64,000 nucleotides of DNA, from NCBI GenBank assembly GCA_015227615.1, contig JAALGZ010000003.1:310001-374000 (forward strand), in the 5' to 3' direction. Shown in pieces: positions 1-12,700 of the stretch. Both the position numbers and the translations under genes were made by a program. Under the pieces are notes generated by a model. It did no database searches, had not been told where the DNA came from, and saw only the letters and a program-made list of their open reading frames with translations. The stretch comes from Labyrinthula sp. Ha. Taxonomy: Eukaryota > Sar > Bigyra > Labyrinthulida > Labyrinthulaceae. The stretch's first letter is position 1, and every line of letters starts with the position of its first letter.

Positions 1-3000
1 TTTTTCGATGAAATAGCCCAATATTTAAAAACAGATGTTAATGGTCATAATAATCGAATGAGAGTTCAACTAGAATCCCTATATCATAAACTGCTTCAAG
101 TGGTTTTAAAATACTATTTAGCAAACCTTAGCAATGCTGTATGCTGTAGAGTATAATTATGTGTTTTTATTTTTCCACATTGGGTTGATCCATTAGATTT
201 TCTCCATATAACAGTTTACGTAATGATTATTTTTTCGGACGTAATACAAAGCCTAGAGTTAAACTACCCATTGCAGCCTAGAGCAATAAAAATTCTGCAG
301 GCTAAGGCTATTAACCTTTGGCACTAATAGATCAACCATTATGTACATTCCAGGCTAGTATAGGTTGTTAATCTTCCGATTTAATGCGAGTTCTAATTAA
401 TATAATATAAGTTAGAACAGAAGTACAGGTCTCTTTTTCAGTTAAATAAATTATAATATTCATCTACAGTTTCCTATGACTATTTAAATAAAGATGCTGA
501 TTCCTATGCTTTAGCACATGTAACAGTAAGTAGTTGGAAGCTCGACGTGAGTTTTTGAACAGAAACTTAAACTACAATGATTATTCAGGCGTAAGGTTAC
601 TGTGAAATATCACATTCTTGAGATAAATAACATATTAACCATTATGAACCCTCCTCAGTTAGGTGAATATCTATAGGAGCAAGGTGAAAACAAGTAACTT
701 ATTAGTTTCTGATTGATGTGATGTGCCAAGTAACAATCTCAGATATAATGAAAAAAAGTTACGATGTAGGTTTAAAATAGAATCTAGGTTCTAATGGGTT
801 TTGTTGCTTTAACTTTCTTTAAAATGAAAAAACATTGAGAGGAAAAATATGCAACATTCTTAAAAAATAAACTCTATGCTTGAAGGATATAAGCAAATTT
901 TCTTTTTCTTACAGAAAGGTAATGTAAGATGAAAGGAGTGAAGCCTACCGTTGGATTTAAAATGTTTGCCCCTGCCTGAGATATCATTTCGCTTTTAGGA
1001 ATGCAAAGCACAATGCATTTGTACTTAGAATAGAGCGAAGCTTTCATCAATAAAGTTATTAATAGCTGTGATACAGCTGAGGAGGTTTATGTGACTTTGA
1101 TAAGATTTAGCCTCCTCTTACGCATACTTACCCCCTTTGAAGCTGTATCAAACTATGGCGCTGAGATAATGATAGGTATGAGCCTTTTGATAAATGTTTT
1201 ATAGAGTTCATTGACTCTTCAGTAGAGCATAGTGTTGCCATGCGCCTTGAGCATTATCTTTGCACCATGTAGCTAGTGTAATTACTTTTTATTGAATAAT
1301 ACTCAATATAGGAAAGCAAAAACCCTTTCAATTTAAATTCTTTGCATAAGAAATAGACTATCTTATTACTAAGACTAGCTCAAAGCTTGTTAACTTTTTG
1401 CTCAAAATGGATTTATATATCTGGATCTTGCACAACGTTCCAGTTGTTTCAACCCCAGTTCTTTTCTTTAACCCGTTTCACTAATGGTTCTTTTGTGAGA
1501 TGTGGTTTTGTCTTTTCTTGATCGACTTGAGACTAGGTCAATGGCTTTTAGAAATTAAATCAATACAAGACATCTCTGGCTACTAGGCTCCCATGTTACT
1601 AAAAAGGTTGAGAAATGTACTTAAAATAACTTTTCATATTAATCAAATTTGCGAAGGGGAAAACTTTAATAAAGACCATTGTGTTGGCGAAAATGAAGCT
1701 GGTTCTTGCACGGTACAGAACAGGAGATACATGAACAGAATCGGGCTCATGGCAGTGTCAAATTCTTTGTTGATCGAATTGTGACTAAATCCGAGCTGCT
1801 GGGAAGAATAGGTTACATTTTAACGCAGTTGAAGATTCTGAAAGATCCATTCTCAATTTCTTTAAGGAGTTGATTTTTATCCAAACTTAAATGATAATTG
1901 GACACTAATTCTGAAAATGCTGGGGTTCCCCGTGCGAATTAACCTTGAATAGAATGTTAGTTGCTACGGAAAAATTAGCTGCACTAATTTGTTTAGTTTA
2001 GGTATTGAGGATGCGTAATAATTCTGAGATGATTACATTCATTTTGAATTGGGTCTAGACTTTCTTAATGTATAATATAATCTCTAAAAGATTTGTTATG
2101 TCATCAACTTAAATACTGTGTGAGTTATTTTATTTTTTTATACCTTGTGCTCTTTAACGTTTTATATGTATGCTCTAGTAATGTAGTAGTACAGTCTCCC
2201 ATTATCCTAGGGGGATTCATGGAGAAATTTCAGAGTTTTCTCAGTAGATAGTTTTGGGTAAATAATAAGTTAATCTAATTAATGGAAAAACCAACAAACA
2301 GATAAAAGAGATTGTTGCATTCGGGAGTTCGAATGCTTAGCTACAATAACTTATATCTACTTAAAACTTATTGAAATATATTGTTAAAGCATCAACGTAG
2401 CTTACTCTTTATCTTTTGAGTATCTTGAGCCCTTGCTAATACTATTTTCAAACGAATTGTGACACTTCTTTCGTCATTTGTTAAATCGAGTTCTTGTGCT
2501 TACCGGTTCGTCTTACTTTGACTGAGAAAATAGTGGTACAAACTTCAAATCCCGCAACAATTAAAAGCCATGGAAGTTCTTATAGCAAATGAGTAAGCCT
2601 CAGTGCAGTTCAATGAGCCGAACAACTTGCGAAGCATTAAAGCAGTACGAGCCGAAATTTACAGTACGTACTGGACGAGATTCGTGCAGAAGTACATCGT
2701 TACCGAACTAAAACCCCTTTCTTGTTACGTTTCACTTACAGTCTAAGAGGTGACACAAATCGGTAAGAAAGTAAGAAATTAATTCCTCTTTAGCCACTTG
2801 GAAACTTTTGATACTCAACCAGACACATGTGAGACACTCTAGAAGAAGTATATTAATCTTCTTCAGTCATGAGTCATCTGAAAATACAGAAGAGAAAGAT
2901 TTCCTCGCCGCATACGTGAGGAATAACATAATTTAGTTCCGATTGGGCTGTTTAGAAAATGCATAAGAGGAAAAGATTAAGGTACTTGTGACAGGAAGAT

Positions 3001-3139
3001 ATTCTCCAATATGAACTCAGTTACCCCGCGAAGGTGAAGTATTTTCACAGGAGTGTTCAAAGAAAAAGTACGAAGCATCAATCAAAACTTAGAGATAAAC
3101 CGGTATCTTAGAGCTTACAACGCTAAGAATCAGTAAAAT
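1..3139. other. AT-rich intergenic region, no gene seen
   Basis: No reading frame longer than about 63 codons with protein-like composition was seen on either strand, and no run of short frames that could be joined by the roughly 29-nt introns used elsewhere in the window. The only structured segment I noticed is a nested inverted repeat at 1064-1150, listed separately. No tRNA-like or rRNA-like sequence was recognised. Confidence 0.6.
1064..1150. repeat. Nested inverted repeat / hairpin
   Basis: AGCTGT GAT ACAGCT at 1064-1078 is a perfect 6-bp stem with a 3-nt loop. TGATACAGCT (1069-1078) pairs perfectly with AGCTGTATCA at 1141-1150, and between them GAGGAGG (1079-1085) pairs with CCTCCTC (1111-1117). 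Two alternative folds are therefore possible. This could be a folded transcript, a small transposon remnant or chance; nothing around it is coding. Confidence 0.4.
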
Positions 3140-3523
3140 TTATTTTTTTGTTTGCGATTCCAGAAATCTCTTCAATCCGTTAATGTCTCTTCCGCCCTGA
3201 TACTTTTCTCCTTCAGAGGCTCCATTCTTAAAATACTTCAATGTAGGGTATCCTCTAACTCCATGAGCACTGCAAATATCCCGATGCTGGGTACAGTCGA
3301 TCTTTGCAATGTCAACTTTGTCACTTGAGGCGAATTCACCAGCAAGTTCAGTCCAAGTAGGAGCTAGTCTCTTGCAATGACCACACCATGGCGCATAAAA
3401 CTTGACAAATGTATCTTTTCCATTATTGATAGTATCCTTGAATGTCCCTGATGTCATTTCCAATTGCGCAAAGCTCAACACAAGGCATGAAAGTAATAGA
3501 AATCCATATTGAATAAACTTCAT
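3140..3523 (-). CDS. Single-domain PDI-like thioredoxin, secretory pathway
   Basis: A 127-aa protein with an N-terminal hydrophobic signal peptide (about residues 1-19, ending near SFA-Q), followed by one complete thioredoxin fold. The redox motif CGHC is at residues 47-50 inside APWCGHCK, and the cis-proline is in GYPTL (about residue 93). CGHC is the signature of the catalytic 'a' domain of protein disulfide isomerases, so the likely role is disulfide formation or isomerisation on secreted proteins in the ER lumen. Classical PDIs carry two or more thioredoxin domains and a KDEL-like tail; this one has a single domain and ends in QTKK, so retention in the ER is not assured. There is no intron. 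The start ATG follows the gene's 106-bp promoter shared with divergent ATP23. Confidence 0.95.
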   Translation of the reverse strand: MKFIQYGFLLLSCLVLSFAQLEMTSGTFKDTINNGKDTFVKFYAPWCGHCKRLAPTWTELAGEFASSDKVDIAKIDCTQHRDICSAHGVRGYPTLKYFKNGASEGEKYQGGRDINGLKRFLESQTKK

Positions 3524-3629
3524 CTTTAGATCTTTTTTGTGTTCTTTTGGGTTTGATTCTGATTGGCCATCTTACCACAGACTAACGTGTTGAAATATGA
3601 TTGGATGAATTACTTCTAACGGATAACAA
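3524..3629. promoter_or_regulatory. Bidirectional promoter of PDI-like gene and ATP23
   Basis: Only 106 bp separate the two divergent ATG codons, so both promoters must lie here or overlap the genes. It contains inverted CCAAT-type sequences (GATTGGCC near 3561, GATTGGATG near 3600) and the motif AACGGAT at 3618-3624, five bases before the ATP23 ATG. The assignment is inferred from gene layout; no transcript data are available. Confidence 0.55.
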
Positions 3630-4180
3630 ATGAAAACGAAATGTCAACGCTTATTGTCTAAGGTTTATTTTGCAGAGAGTAATTATTTAGATAGAACTAG
3701 ACAAAGAATTGAAAAAAAGAATAAAAAAGATTCAAGATGAAAATAAGTTTGAAATAACATGCAGAAACGATATAATAGAGAAAGATTGTCAAAGAGCTCG
3801 CGGGTTTTTCGAGGCTGATGGAGAGAGCACTGGAATTGTATTGTGTGAAAATTTTATTCAGTCAGATAACGAAGTAATAGAACTTGTAAACCACGAAGTT
3901 ACGCATGCAGAAGATTACTTATTCTCTAGCATTGACCTTTCAACGTGTATAGCACTATTGTTCTTATTGTTTCAGTGAGAGCGGGTTGGCTTGTTCTGAA
4001 GTTCGTGCTGCATATTACGGGGAGTGCAGAAAATTAGCAAAATACAGAAACAGGTTTCCTTTTTTTTCTTCTGCAATGAACAGATGTATGCTCTCGCAAG
4101 CTAAGCGCTCCGTAAACCTTGTATACCCAAATTCCGGAGTTGTAGACGAAGTTTTTTCAAAGTGCTCTCCGAGCAGCTGA
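3630..4180 (+). CDS. ATP23: Mitochondrial inner-membrane metallopeptidase ATP23
   Basis: Three exons, 3630-3662, 3691-3944 and 3976-4180, give a 163-aa protein. The introns are 28 nt (3663-3690) and 31 nt (3945-3975). Splicing restores the family order: a Cys-rich N-terminus, a short VLCEN segment, the zinc-metallopeptidase motif HEVTH (His79, Glu80, His83), then GLACSEVRAA and a C-terminal Cys-rich stretch (MNRCMLSQAKRSV). ATP23 (peptidase M76) works in the mitochondrial intermembrane space, where it matures F1Fo subunit 6 and assists its assembly; that is family knowledge. The second intron is well supported because the unspliced frame stops just before LACSEVRAA. The first exon is less certain: it was chosen because it starts with ATG, keeps phase and has a TTTAG acceptor. 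The gene is convergent with the PP2C gene, 112 bp between stops. Confidence 0.88.
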
Positions 4181-4292
4181 AGCAAAGATATCGAAGATTG
4201 CGAGTTTATGCAGTCAGAAGTAGGTACTCAGCAAATGTAACACAAATATCGGTTTTCAACGCTTAGGTGAACCCTGGTTTTGCATTGTCCTG

Positions 4293-5577
4293 TCAGGAAA
4301 CATTGCACTTTGGAGATTTCTTGAAATCCTTTGGTTCAGGGTCGTCCTTTGATTCTGTTGGCCGAGTCATCTCTGGGGCCTTAAAGTCAAATACTGCCGG
4401 CTCTGACTTTTCTTTTTCTGACTCTAATGCTATAGTAAAACTCTCTTCGGTGTTTATATGTCGGAGTCGCATTTTTCTATCCATGAAGTTCTCCAGAATT
4501 ACAACTACCACTGAGACATTGTCACAAAGCTTTTCATTCTGCTTTGATATGGACCTTTTCACAATTTTCTTGGCAGCTTGTTCTGCATAAACTGAGCAGT
4601 TAACCAAATCAGCAACTTCCTCTTTCTTTACAAAATCCCACAGACCATCTGATGCAACTACAATGGCACTTGGCGTCGTTTTACTGGAGTAATAAATGGA
4701 AAGGAATGAATACAGTTCAGCCAAGGGAATTGGTTTTACTGATGGTGTTGGTATAATGCCAATTTCAGAGCCTCCCCAGTCCCCTAAACTAAATTTTGGA
4801 TCAGTTGTTACCTAAAGCTCTGGAAATCGCAAGCCCTGGCAACTTAAATTCTTGAAAATATATCCTTCCTGTGTTTGTATCTACCCTTCCCCCTGCTGCT
4901 TCAACACGAAGCTGCTCTTCTTCTATTAATGGTCGATGCAGTGTGGTAAAGGTATTGTAATCCGTACTGTCCAAAGAATGAATGTGCACCGCTTCGGAAT
5001 CACCTACATTAACGACAAAAAGAAGTTCAGCTGTCAGCATGCATAAGGTACAAGTAGTGCCACTCCATTTAGCCTAAAATAAGAAGAAGTGTGCTAATAC
5101 CTTAGAGGTCAATTTCTTTTTTATGTCATTATGAATATCCTCGAACAATTTTGTACATTTCCTAACTGCAAAGTGCACTGGATCTAAATTTTCTTTTTTT
5201 TCTTCATCTTCCACCTTATTGTCATTACGATTCTCTTTATGTCTTTGGATTTTCTTTTTCAGACTATCATGAGCTTCTTGTGCAACTGTGGCTCCATCCT
5301 TGCCATGACCATCAAGAACACCAAAGAAGAAAGTATCTAGGCTTTTCTCATAAAAAGCAAAACAGACATCTTGGTTTTCAGCTCGATAAGACTTTTCAGA
5401 TAAGGTATAGAAGGCGTAATCTTTATTATTATTAATACTTGAAGCCATTGACGTTGCATACTGCTTACCCATTTTAAGGGGCCAAGTTTTGAGACAAGGT
5501 TCAACTTTGGTTTCGACCCCAATGCTTCTAGCTATAGACATTGACTTGGATTTTCTAGAAAGATTGGACTCAGGCAT
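4293..5577 (-). CDS. PP2C-family (PPM) protein serine/threonine phosphatase
   Basis: Exons 5577-5101, 5073-4812 and 4783-4293 on the minus strand give 409 aa. The introns are 27 nt (5074-5100) and 28 nt (4784-4811); splicing restores KWSGTT and SRALGDWGG. PPM signature motifs appear in order: ENQD near residue 67, FGVLDGHGKDG (DGHG at 89-92), VNVGDSEAV, SRALGD, ASDGLWDF (Asp292), and CDNVSVVVV. These carry the aspartates that bind the two metal ions, so catalytic activity is expected. An acidic/lysine-rich insertion lies at about residues 110-135. A 55-residue C-terminal tail beyond the catalytic core is rich in Glu, Lys and Pro. Substrate unknown. It lies 136 bp downstream (in its own direction, upstream of its ATG) of the 5-oxoprolinase stop, on the same strand. 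AACGGAT occurs at 5598-5604, 21 bp before the ATG. Confidence 0.93.
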
Positions 5578-5713
5578 CTGTGTTTTGACAAGAATTCAAC
5601 GGATTGTTTGCTTGGTGAATCTATGAATTACTTACTTGAAACCAAGATATTTACATAATGCATTAACCAATAAATATATATTTCCCTACAATTCATAAGC
5701 TGCAGTGTATTTT

Positions 5714-8700
5714 TTATTTAGCTCTACCATAACCACCCGCGCCTGGTGTATGAAGTGCTAATCTATCACCTGGTTCTGCAGATATAGTTGTTTTTCCAGG
5801 TAACCTTTCCCAGGTATCTGTTGCTTTGGACTTAAACTCATTAATTCCAACTTTACCGGAGCCTCCACCATTTAATCCGTATGGATGAAACTTTCTTCGT
5901 TCAGTTAGAAGACTAATTTTAAGCGGTCGCAATACCTCGATATCACGAATCACACCTTCTCCACCTTTGAACTCTCCATCTCCTCCTGAGCCCTTTCTAA
6001 ATGTAAATCTTCTAAGGATGACTGGATATCTTCGTTCAAGAATCTCGGGATCCGTGATTCTAGTGTTCGTTATATGAGTGTGCACGCCATCAGTCCCATT
6101 AAAACCAGGGCCAGCACCAGATCCACCCGCGATTGTCTCATAGTAACCAAAAGAGTCATCACCAAACGTGAGATTGTTCGTGCATCCTTGACTTGCAGCT
6201 ACAGTTTCAAACGCTTTGAATATGACATCAACTAGTCGCTGAGAGGTCAAAACATTGCCCCCAACAACAGCAGCTTCTGGCCCTGGATTAAGAATACTTC
6301 TTTCTGGAATCACTACCTTTACTGGACGTAAGCATCCCTGGTTTAGAGGAATTTCGAGTGCACTCTACACAATGACTGAATGAGAAGAAACATACGCTAG
6401 CTTCGTCATAAAAGCCAAGCATGCAACGGAGAGCGTAGATTATTGCTGAATAGGTTACAGCTGGTGGTGCATTCGTATTTCCATTTACTTGAGGACCTGT
6501 ACCAGTGAAATCAAATACTGCCTCCCCGCTTCCTTCAATACTGACTTCTAACTTGATCTTTGTCCCATCATCCATATAATCCTCTGCGGAAAAACCTTGA
6601 GTTCCAGCTAAATATAAGAAAAAAAATACACTACTTCCAACATTTCGAAGTTTCTTCAACATAGCTTTTACAGCCTCTTCTGCGTTATCCATGATAAAAT
6701 CCATGTAGGCATGAACCTTATCTAAACCTTCCTGTTCGATTAATTCCTTAACTAAGACAATGCCCTGATTATTCGCAGCTACTTGAGCTTTTAAATCAGA
6801 GACATTGTCCTCAATTTGCCTAACAGAGTACTCTTCCAACAACTTCCTTAACTTTTTCTCCTGAAATACAAATTGTTCAACCAACTTAAAAGTAACTATG
6901 GCCAATCCCTCACTATCCAATGTCTTGGACATTGGTGGCATACTTCCTAAGAAATAACTCTTCCCGAAACAACAGTACCTGGAGTAATTCCTCCAACGTC
7001 TGCATGATGGCCTCTACTGGCAACCCAGAAGACAATGTTTCCCTTTTCAAAAACGGGTGTCATGACCGTAATATCAGGTAAGTGAGACCCACCAGCAAGC
7101 TGCGGATGGTTCGACACAAATACATCTCCTTCATTAACACCTTCAGAAAAACAATACTTTTCCTGAATGTCTTTTATCATTGGAGTTACATCATCTGCTG
7201 CCCAAAAAGAAATTTGAGAACGGACTGCCTCCTGCATGGCACCCAAGTGAACTGGTATATGCGGTGCATTAGCAACCAAATCTCCTTTAGGTCCAAACAA
7301 AGCACAAGAAAAATCTAATCTCTCTTTGATGTTTACACTGACTGAAGTTCTCTGTAGGGTTCTACCCATTTGTTCTGCAATTGACATGAATCTGTTGGCA
7401 AAAATAGCAAGCTCCACTGGATCTCTGTAAACTTTTTCCTCTATGGCCCCAGGTGCTTGCTGATAGGATTTTATTTCGATAAGGACATCCCCATCTAATG
7501 TTACTTGAGCTTCACAATAAGGCTCTATAAGAATAGTGGAGTTTGCCTCCGCAATAATTGCAGGGCCGATAATTTTTGCCTTCAAATCTTCGCTACCTCT
7601 CACTTTTCTTTTAAGTGTCTTCAAAATAGTATCCATAGAATAAATTTTTGTCAAAAGCCATCCATTTGCAAAGTATACCTTAGAGCTCATAATCTCCTCA
7701 ATTCCGTCTTTGAGGAATGTGTTCTGATTATTAAAAGCTGAAGACAGGCTCTTACTCTGATTTTTAGATGAGATGGAACAGCGGACACGAATGTCATCTA
7801 CTAGTACGTCTCTCCCTGTTAGAACAAAGCCAAACTGACGCTCGTATTCGCAAAAGAACGCTTCCGCTCCTTCATGTAGATTATCCAAGTCTACTTGCGT
7901 CATAATGCCAGTCTCTGTTTTTTCATACCTCAGGTTCAAATAATACAGGACATTAACTTCATCGACTGACTTCCCTTGTTTGCTGCTTAACTGAGAAACA
8001 ACTTTTTTCTTAAGGTCCTTCAGTTGATCTACCAACAGAACTTCAGACTTCTTAATTTGTGCTTCTTCCTTTCCATCCCAGAACACAAAAGAGCATGGCT
8101 CTCGATCTTCCTGCACTATATCCGCAAGACCCATTCCGAATGCGGAAAGAACACCAGAGGCTCTGTGAACAAAAACTTTCTTCAGGCCAAGCTTTTTAGC
8201 GATGGCGCACCCATGTTGACCTGCAGCACCTCCAAAACAACTTAGAATGTGATTCTTAACATCATAGCCTTTCATAGACGTCATCTCCCTTATTGGTCTG
8301 CACATACTCTCATTTGCTACATTGAGAAACCCAAGAGCAATTTCTTCAGCAGATTTTTTCGAGGTAGTTAGTTTGTTAACTTCCTGCGTAAGGCCCTCAA
8401 ACGCTTTCTTAGTGCCATCCAAATCTAAAGGCTCATTCTCATTGGGTCCAAATATTTTAGGGAACAGTTCTGGGACGATTCTCCCTAAACAGAGGTTTGC
8501 GTCAGTCACCGCCAAATACCCTAAACTCAAAGGCACCAAAAAAAAATACCCCCTTTTCTATAGCAGACTGGACCTGGATCAGCGCGTGTAGATTCAGGAC
8601 CAACGAAAAACATCTCATTTCTAAGAGTAAGTCAAGGAATTAAATGCACTGAAAGAGAAGTCTTGATCCACCTCCTGCAGCTACTGTGAGAATCTGCAGC

Positions 8701-9776
8701 TGCGGCGATTGAATTATAACGCCAGCGATTTCGGAATCAAAAACATGTTCGAACTCTCCATCAAACCTAGTAACATCAGTTGATGTTCCTCCCATATCAA
8801 ACCCAATAACAGGAAAAATGTGGTCATTTTTGTTGAATTTTTTCTGTTCAAAGTAAGCCGTATGAGCCAAACCAACTACTCCGCCCGCTGGACCTGAGAG
8901 TACAGCCTTGTGACCAGAAAAACTTCGTGCATCTGTTAGACCCCCATCACTTTGCATGAACGAAAGCTTCACTTTATGAAAATCAGAGTCAAACCCTGAA
9001 GTAAAACGATCCAAGTATTCTTTTATAAAGGGGCTTAGGTATGCATCTGCAGTCGCGGTTAGTCCACGGGGAACAATCTTAACCATTTGATTTACTTGGT
9101 GTGAAAGCGAGACTTGAGAAAACCCAACTTCTTTAGCAATTTTTCCAACTTGCAGCTCATGTTCAGGAAATAAAGCACTATGCATTAACACTACAGCTAG
9201 ATTTCTGATCCCATTTGAGTAAACTTCTTTCAATTGGTTCCTAACTTTGTCTATATCAAGTACTTTTTCAACCTCTACTGTTTCATTTGATGTTTGCCTT
9301 CCAGAGGCGTTAATAGATGAAGGGAGAACAACTCTCTCGTCAACTTCAATCACTTTCGAGTACAATAAGCTTGGCTTGTTAATTCTCAAGTCGAACAATC
9401 TTGGTCTGCTCTGGTTACCAATTGCAAGAAGATTCTCAAAGCCCTGTGTCACGGCTAAACAAACATCAGGTCCTGCGCGCTCTAGTAACCCATTTGTAGC
9501 TACAGTTGTCCCCATGCGGATTTCGTTGATTCTTCTAGAAGGGACCTTGTCTTCTCTAGAGATAAGAGGTTCTTCACGTTTCTTAAATTCATTTAGAATG
9601 CGTCTGATTCCTTCCGTAGGAGCATCTGAGTAGTTTTCTGGGTCAACAGAGAGCAGCTTTCTAACAATGGGTTGACTCTGCTGAGGTATCTGTGCCACTA
9701 TGTCTGTAAATGTCCCTCCTCTGTCAATAAAAAAGTTAAACTTATCCGAAGTTGAAGCCATTTCTTTCTGCTCCAT
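5714..9776 (-). CDS. OPLAH: 5-oxoprolinase (ATP-hydrolysing)
   Basis: Six exons (9776-8650, 8620-8550, 8520-6979, 6946-6632, 6607-6396, 6364-5714) give 1305 aa, matching the roughly 1290-aa eukaryotic enzyme. It cleaves 5-oxo-L-proline to glutamate with ATP in the cytosolic gamma-glutamyl cycle. The N-terminal HyuA-type half shows [25 protein letters not shown] and AAGGGSRL; the C-terminal HyuB-type half shows [41 protein letters not shown] and TPGAGGYG. The five introns are 29, 29, 32, 24 and 31 nt. Each restores conserved sequence, for example [24 protein letters not shown] and EIPLNQGC. The fourth (6608-6631) could instead be 27 nt (6608-6634), because two in-frame GT donors lie 3 nt apart. 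This is the most intron-rich gene of the window. Confidence 0.96.
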
Positions 9777-12700
9777 TTTTTTAATGTGATTTTATTAGAA
9801 TATGAATATACTTTTTTTGTTTTCGCAGTTACCTTCTTTGGCCTTCACTAAATACTTGGGGGTAGATACTCTCCAATGTCCATTCAACTTTACAACAAGA
9901 TTTTTCGTGTTCTTGAAATGTGTTAATTACACTACAAACTATTACCTCATTTATGATTCGTTAAAATACACAAATATGTTTGCTATGGATATCAGTGAAA
10001 TATTTTTGTAAATGAGAACCCATTGGGCCCTATCTTTTCTCTCTTGATAGAATATAGTGCAAATCCCTGATATTACTGTATTCTCGAGCACTGCAGTAGC
10101 GTCATAAGATAAAATATTACTAAGTTTTCTAAATATAGTGTACAAGTATAACACATAGAGCCCATATCAAGCTAACCCACCATTCATATGACGCTTCTGA
10201 ACTATTGATCTAACAAAAAGCAGAGGCTGCTAAGCCCCAACAATACTTTAAAGACATATTACAATGTTATTTCCTCAACATCTGCCTTAAAAGGAGAGTT
10301 TACAGCAACTTATCCTTTTGTTTCCTGTAGTGTTCATGATGGGCTTCAGAATCTTTATTTTCTACAGAGCCAGTGTAAACTTGTTCATATACTAAGAGAG
10401 ACAAAATGAAACTAAGTTATATTTTTCTTTGAACAGATTGTAACAAGTGCTGTTTAAACATTTTATAGTGGACAACTACCTGCCGTCAAAATAAGCAGGA
10501 TTCATATGTAGTTTAACTAGAACTATTTCAAACATATTCCATCTCGTCTCTCCAACCGATGACATCGCGTGAAACAGCAGAAAACCTTATCTTATGAATT
10601 AAATATGGAGTTTTCAAAGTAGATCCTTAAAAATAATTAACCTGATAGGAAATCAAGATTTTCTAGGTGGCATCTATGGGAGAAAGTTTCCAAAAGTAGG
10701 CTGGTTTAGGCATTAGGCAAAGGAATGAGTAGCCCTAAGGCTACAAAATCCGTCCAAGGAACTAAAATGTAAGGACACTGTTTAGCACGCAGTGCAAAAG
10801 AATATATCGATCTGGAACCAATATGCACCAAAAGTTAGTTCTTTAGCTGCTGCATGTTTTTGTGTAGGAGTAAGGGGCTCACAGTTGTATGAATATCCTT
10901 GATATTCATGTTGAGCTCAGTATGAATAGGTAAAGCAGTATGGTTAGGTAGAAATATAACTTTGTGTTATTAGTTGAATACTTCCTTGTCTGCTTGTTTT
11001 TGGCGATTAACTGCTAACAATAATTCCAATAAACTAAATGATAAACCTTAAATTGACCGTTTATCAAGAAAAGAACTAAATTTTTAGGGCAATCTACTTG
11101 AGACAAATAGCATGTGAAGAAGGTCAATGTTGAATGTTATAATATATACTGTAAAACTCATTCTGGTGCGGAATTGATTAGACATCTTTTTTATTGAGAA
11201 CCAAAGAGATTCAATTTTATGCGCCTGAAGCATTTCCGTCACTTGAATCGTAGAAAAAAAGCCAATCAACCCTACAAAACACAAGCTAAGTACATGCTTG
11301 AAAATTGAGCACATTCACCATATCGAGAGCAAACATTTCTTTAGCACAAGTTTTACATCAAATCTGAGGAAATGAATCGAGTTTAGTGACACAGAGTACG
11401 TCAGCCCTAGGTTAAGTTTTAAACATTCAATCAATTAGTGAATTTCCTCATCAGTCGCTGCTAATTTTAAGTGCTCTAGTAGCACTCATTGCTTTTTCTG
11501 AGTACAATTTCTCCGTAAGTTGTCTCTAGCAACTACTGTTTAGAAAATTCTTGATATTTGTTTGGTTGTAATTAATATAGACTAGTTAGGGATATAATAT
11601 CCCTGTGTCATCAATGAATTAGACGCAACAACCTTAGAGAGAATAGATATCAGTATTCATGAGTCGCTCTATAGCCAAATTTATCTGCACACTACTATAT
11701 TAACGTTACTTACGGATACTGATAGCGCTACTCAAGAAATAATCTGTTGACTTAGTACAATATCTATGCAACATGAAATTGCAAGAACAACCCCCCAGTT
11801 CGTTTCTATCATTTGTCCATTATTTGATAATTTGTTCTAATTTATTGCCGTACATTTTTGCTATTGTTGCTTATGTTGGAAATAAACTTTTCCGCTTTAT
11901 CCTTTGATAAAACTCGGGAGCCAAAAACTAAAACCAGGAATTGTACCTGGGTTGATCAGGAACCTGAAATACAATATTCGACTGCAATAGTATTAAAATG
12001 GCACTATTAGGCAAAATATCAAGATGACGCTACTATTTCACAAAGTTATGTTCAAAATATTAATTACAGACTCCAGTAGTTTCCATGTATTTAACTTTCT
12101 ATGCGACCTTCAAGCATAGAAAATATAAAATAAGATAGAAAGATTTGACTATGCTCTACCATTAGCTCAACAAGAAGCCAAACATTGTAAAACGTTGTAA
12201 TTCTATTTAAGGTATATTATATATGGTACAATAACTTGGAAAGACCTTTCAATATAAAAAACCGTTAATTTAATCTGATAAATCTGATGTACTCAAATAA
12301 GATTAAAAATGTAATATCCTTTGCCTAGCATATAGTAAAATTGAGTGTAGAAATTGTTTGCTCATAGAATAAAACAAAAAGACTGGATAGAGTTTATTTA
12401 ATTTGATTAATGAAATTTCAGTGTAAACTCCATTCACTTAATATTTTGAAGTTTGTTTTAGTTTCACCTTATACAACAACAAATTTTTCAAAAAAATTAA
12501 GTAATGGTCAGGTTTTTAAGAAGCATATTAACCATGCTAGTTAGTGTCTAATTAAAATAATTTCAAGTAAGCAAAAGTGATAAACAATTATAAAGCCCTA
12601 TCAACACTCTTATTAGGATGAATACTCCTAGACGGGAATTTAGGTATCCTGTTGTTGAATTGATTGGTTGGTAGCAGTATGATTTTCAGATCCTTGGGGA

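Noticed and set aside
3709-3978. Starting ATP23 at the TTG at 3709.
   Set aside because: TTG starts are not expected in a nuclear gene; an ATG exon at 3630 joins in phase through a 28-nt intron.
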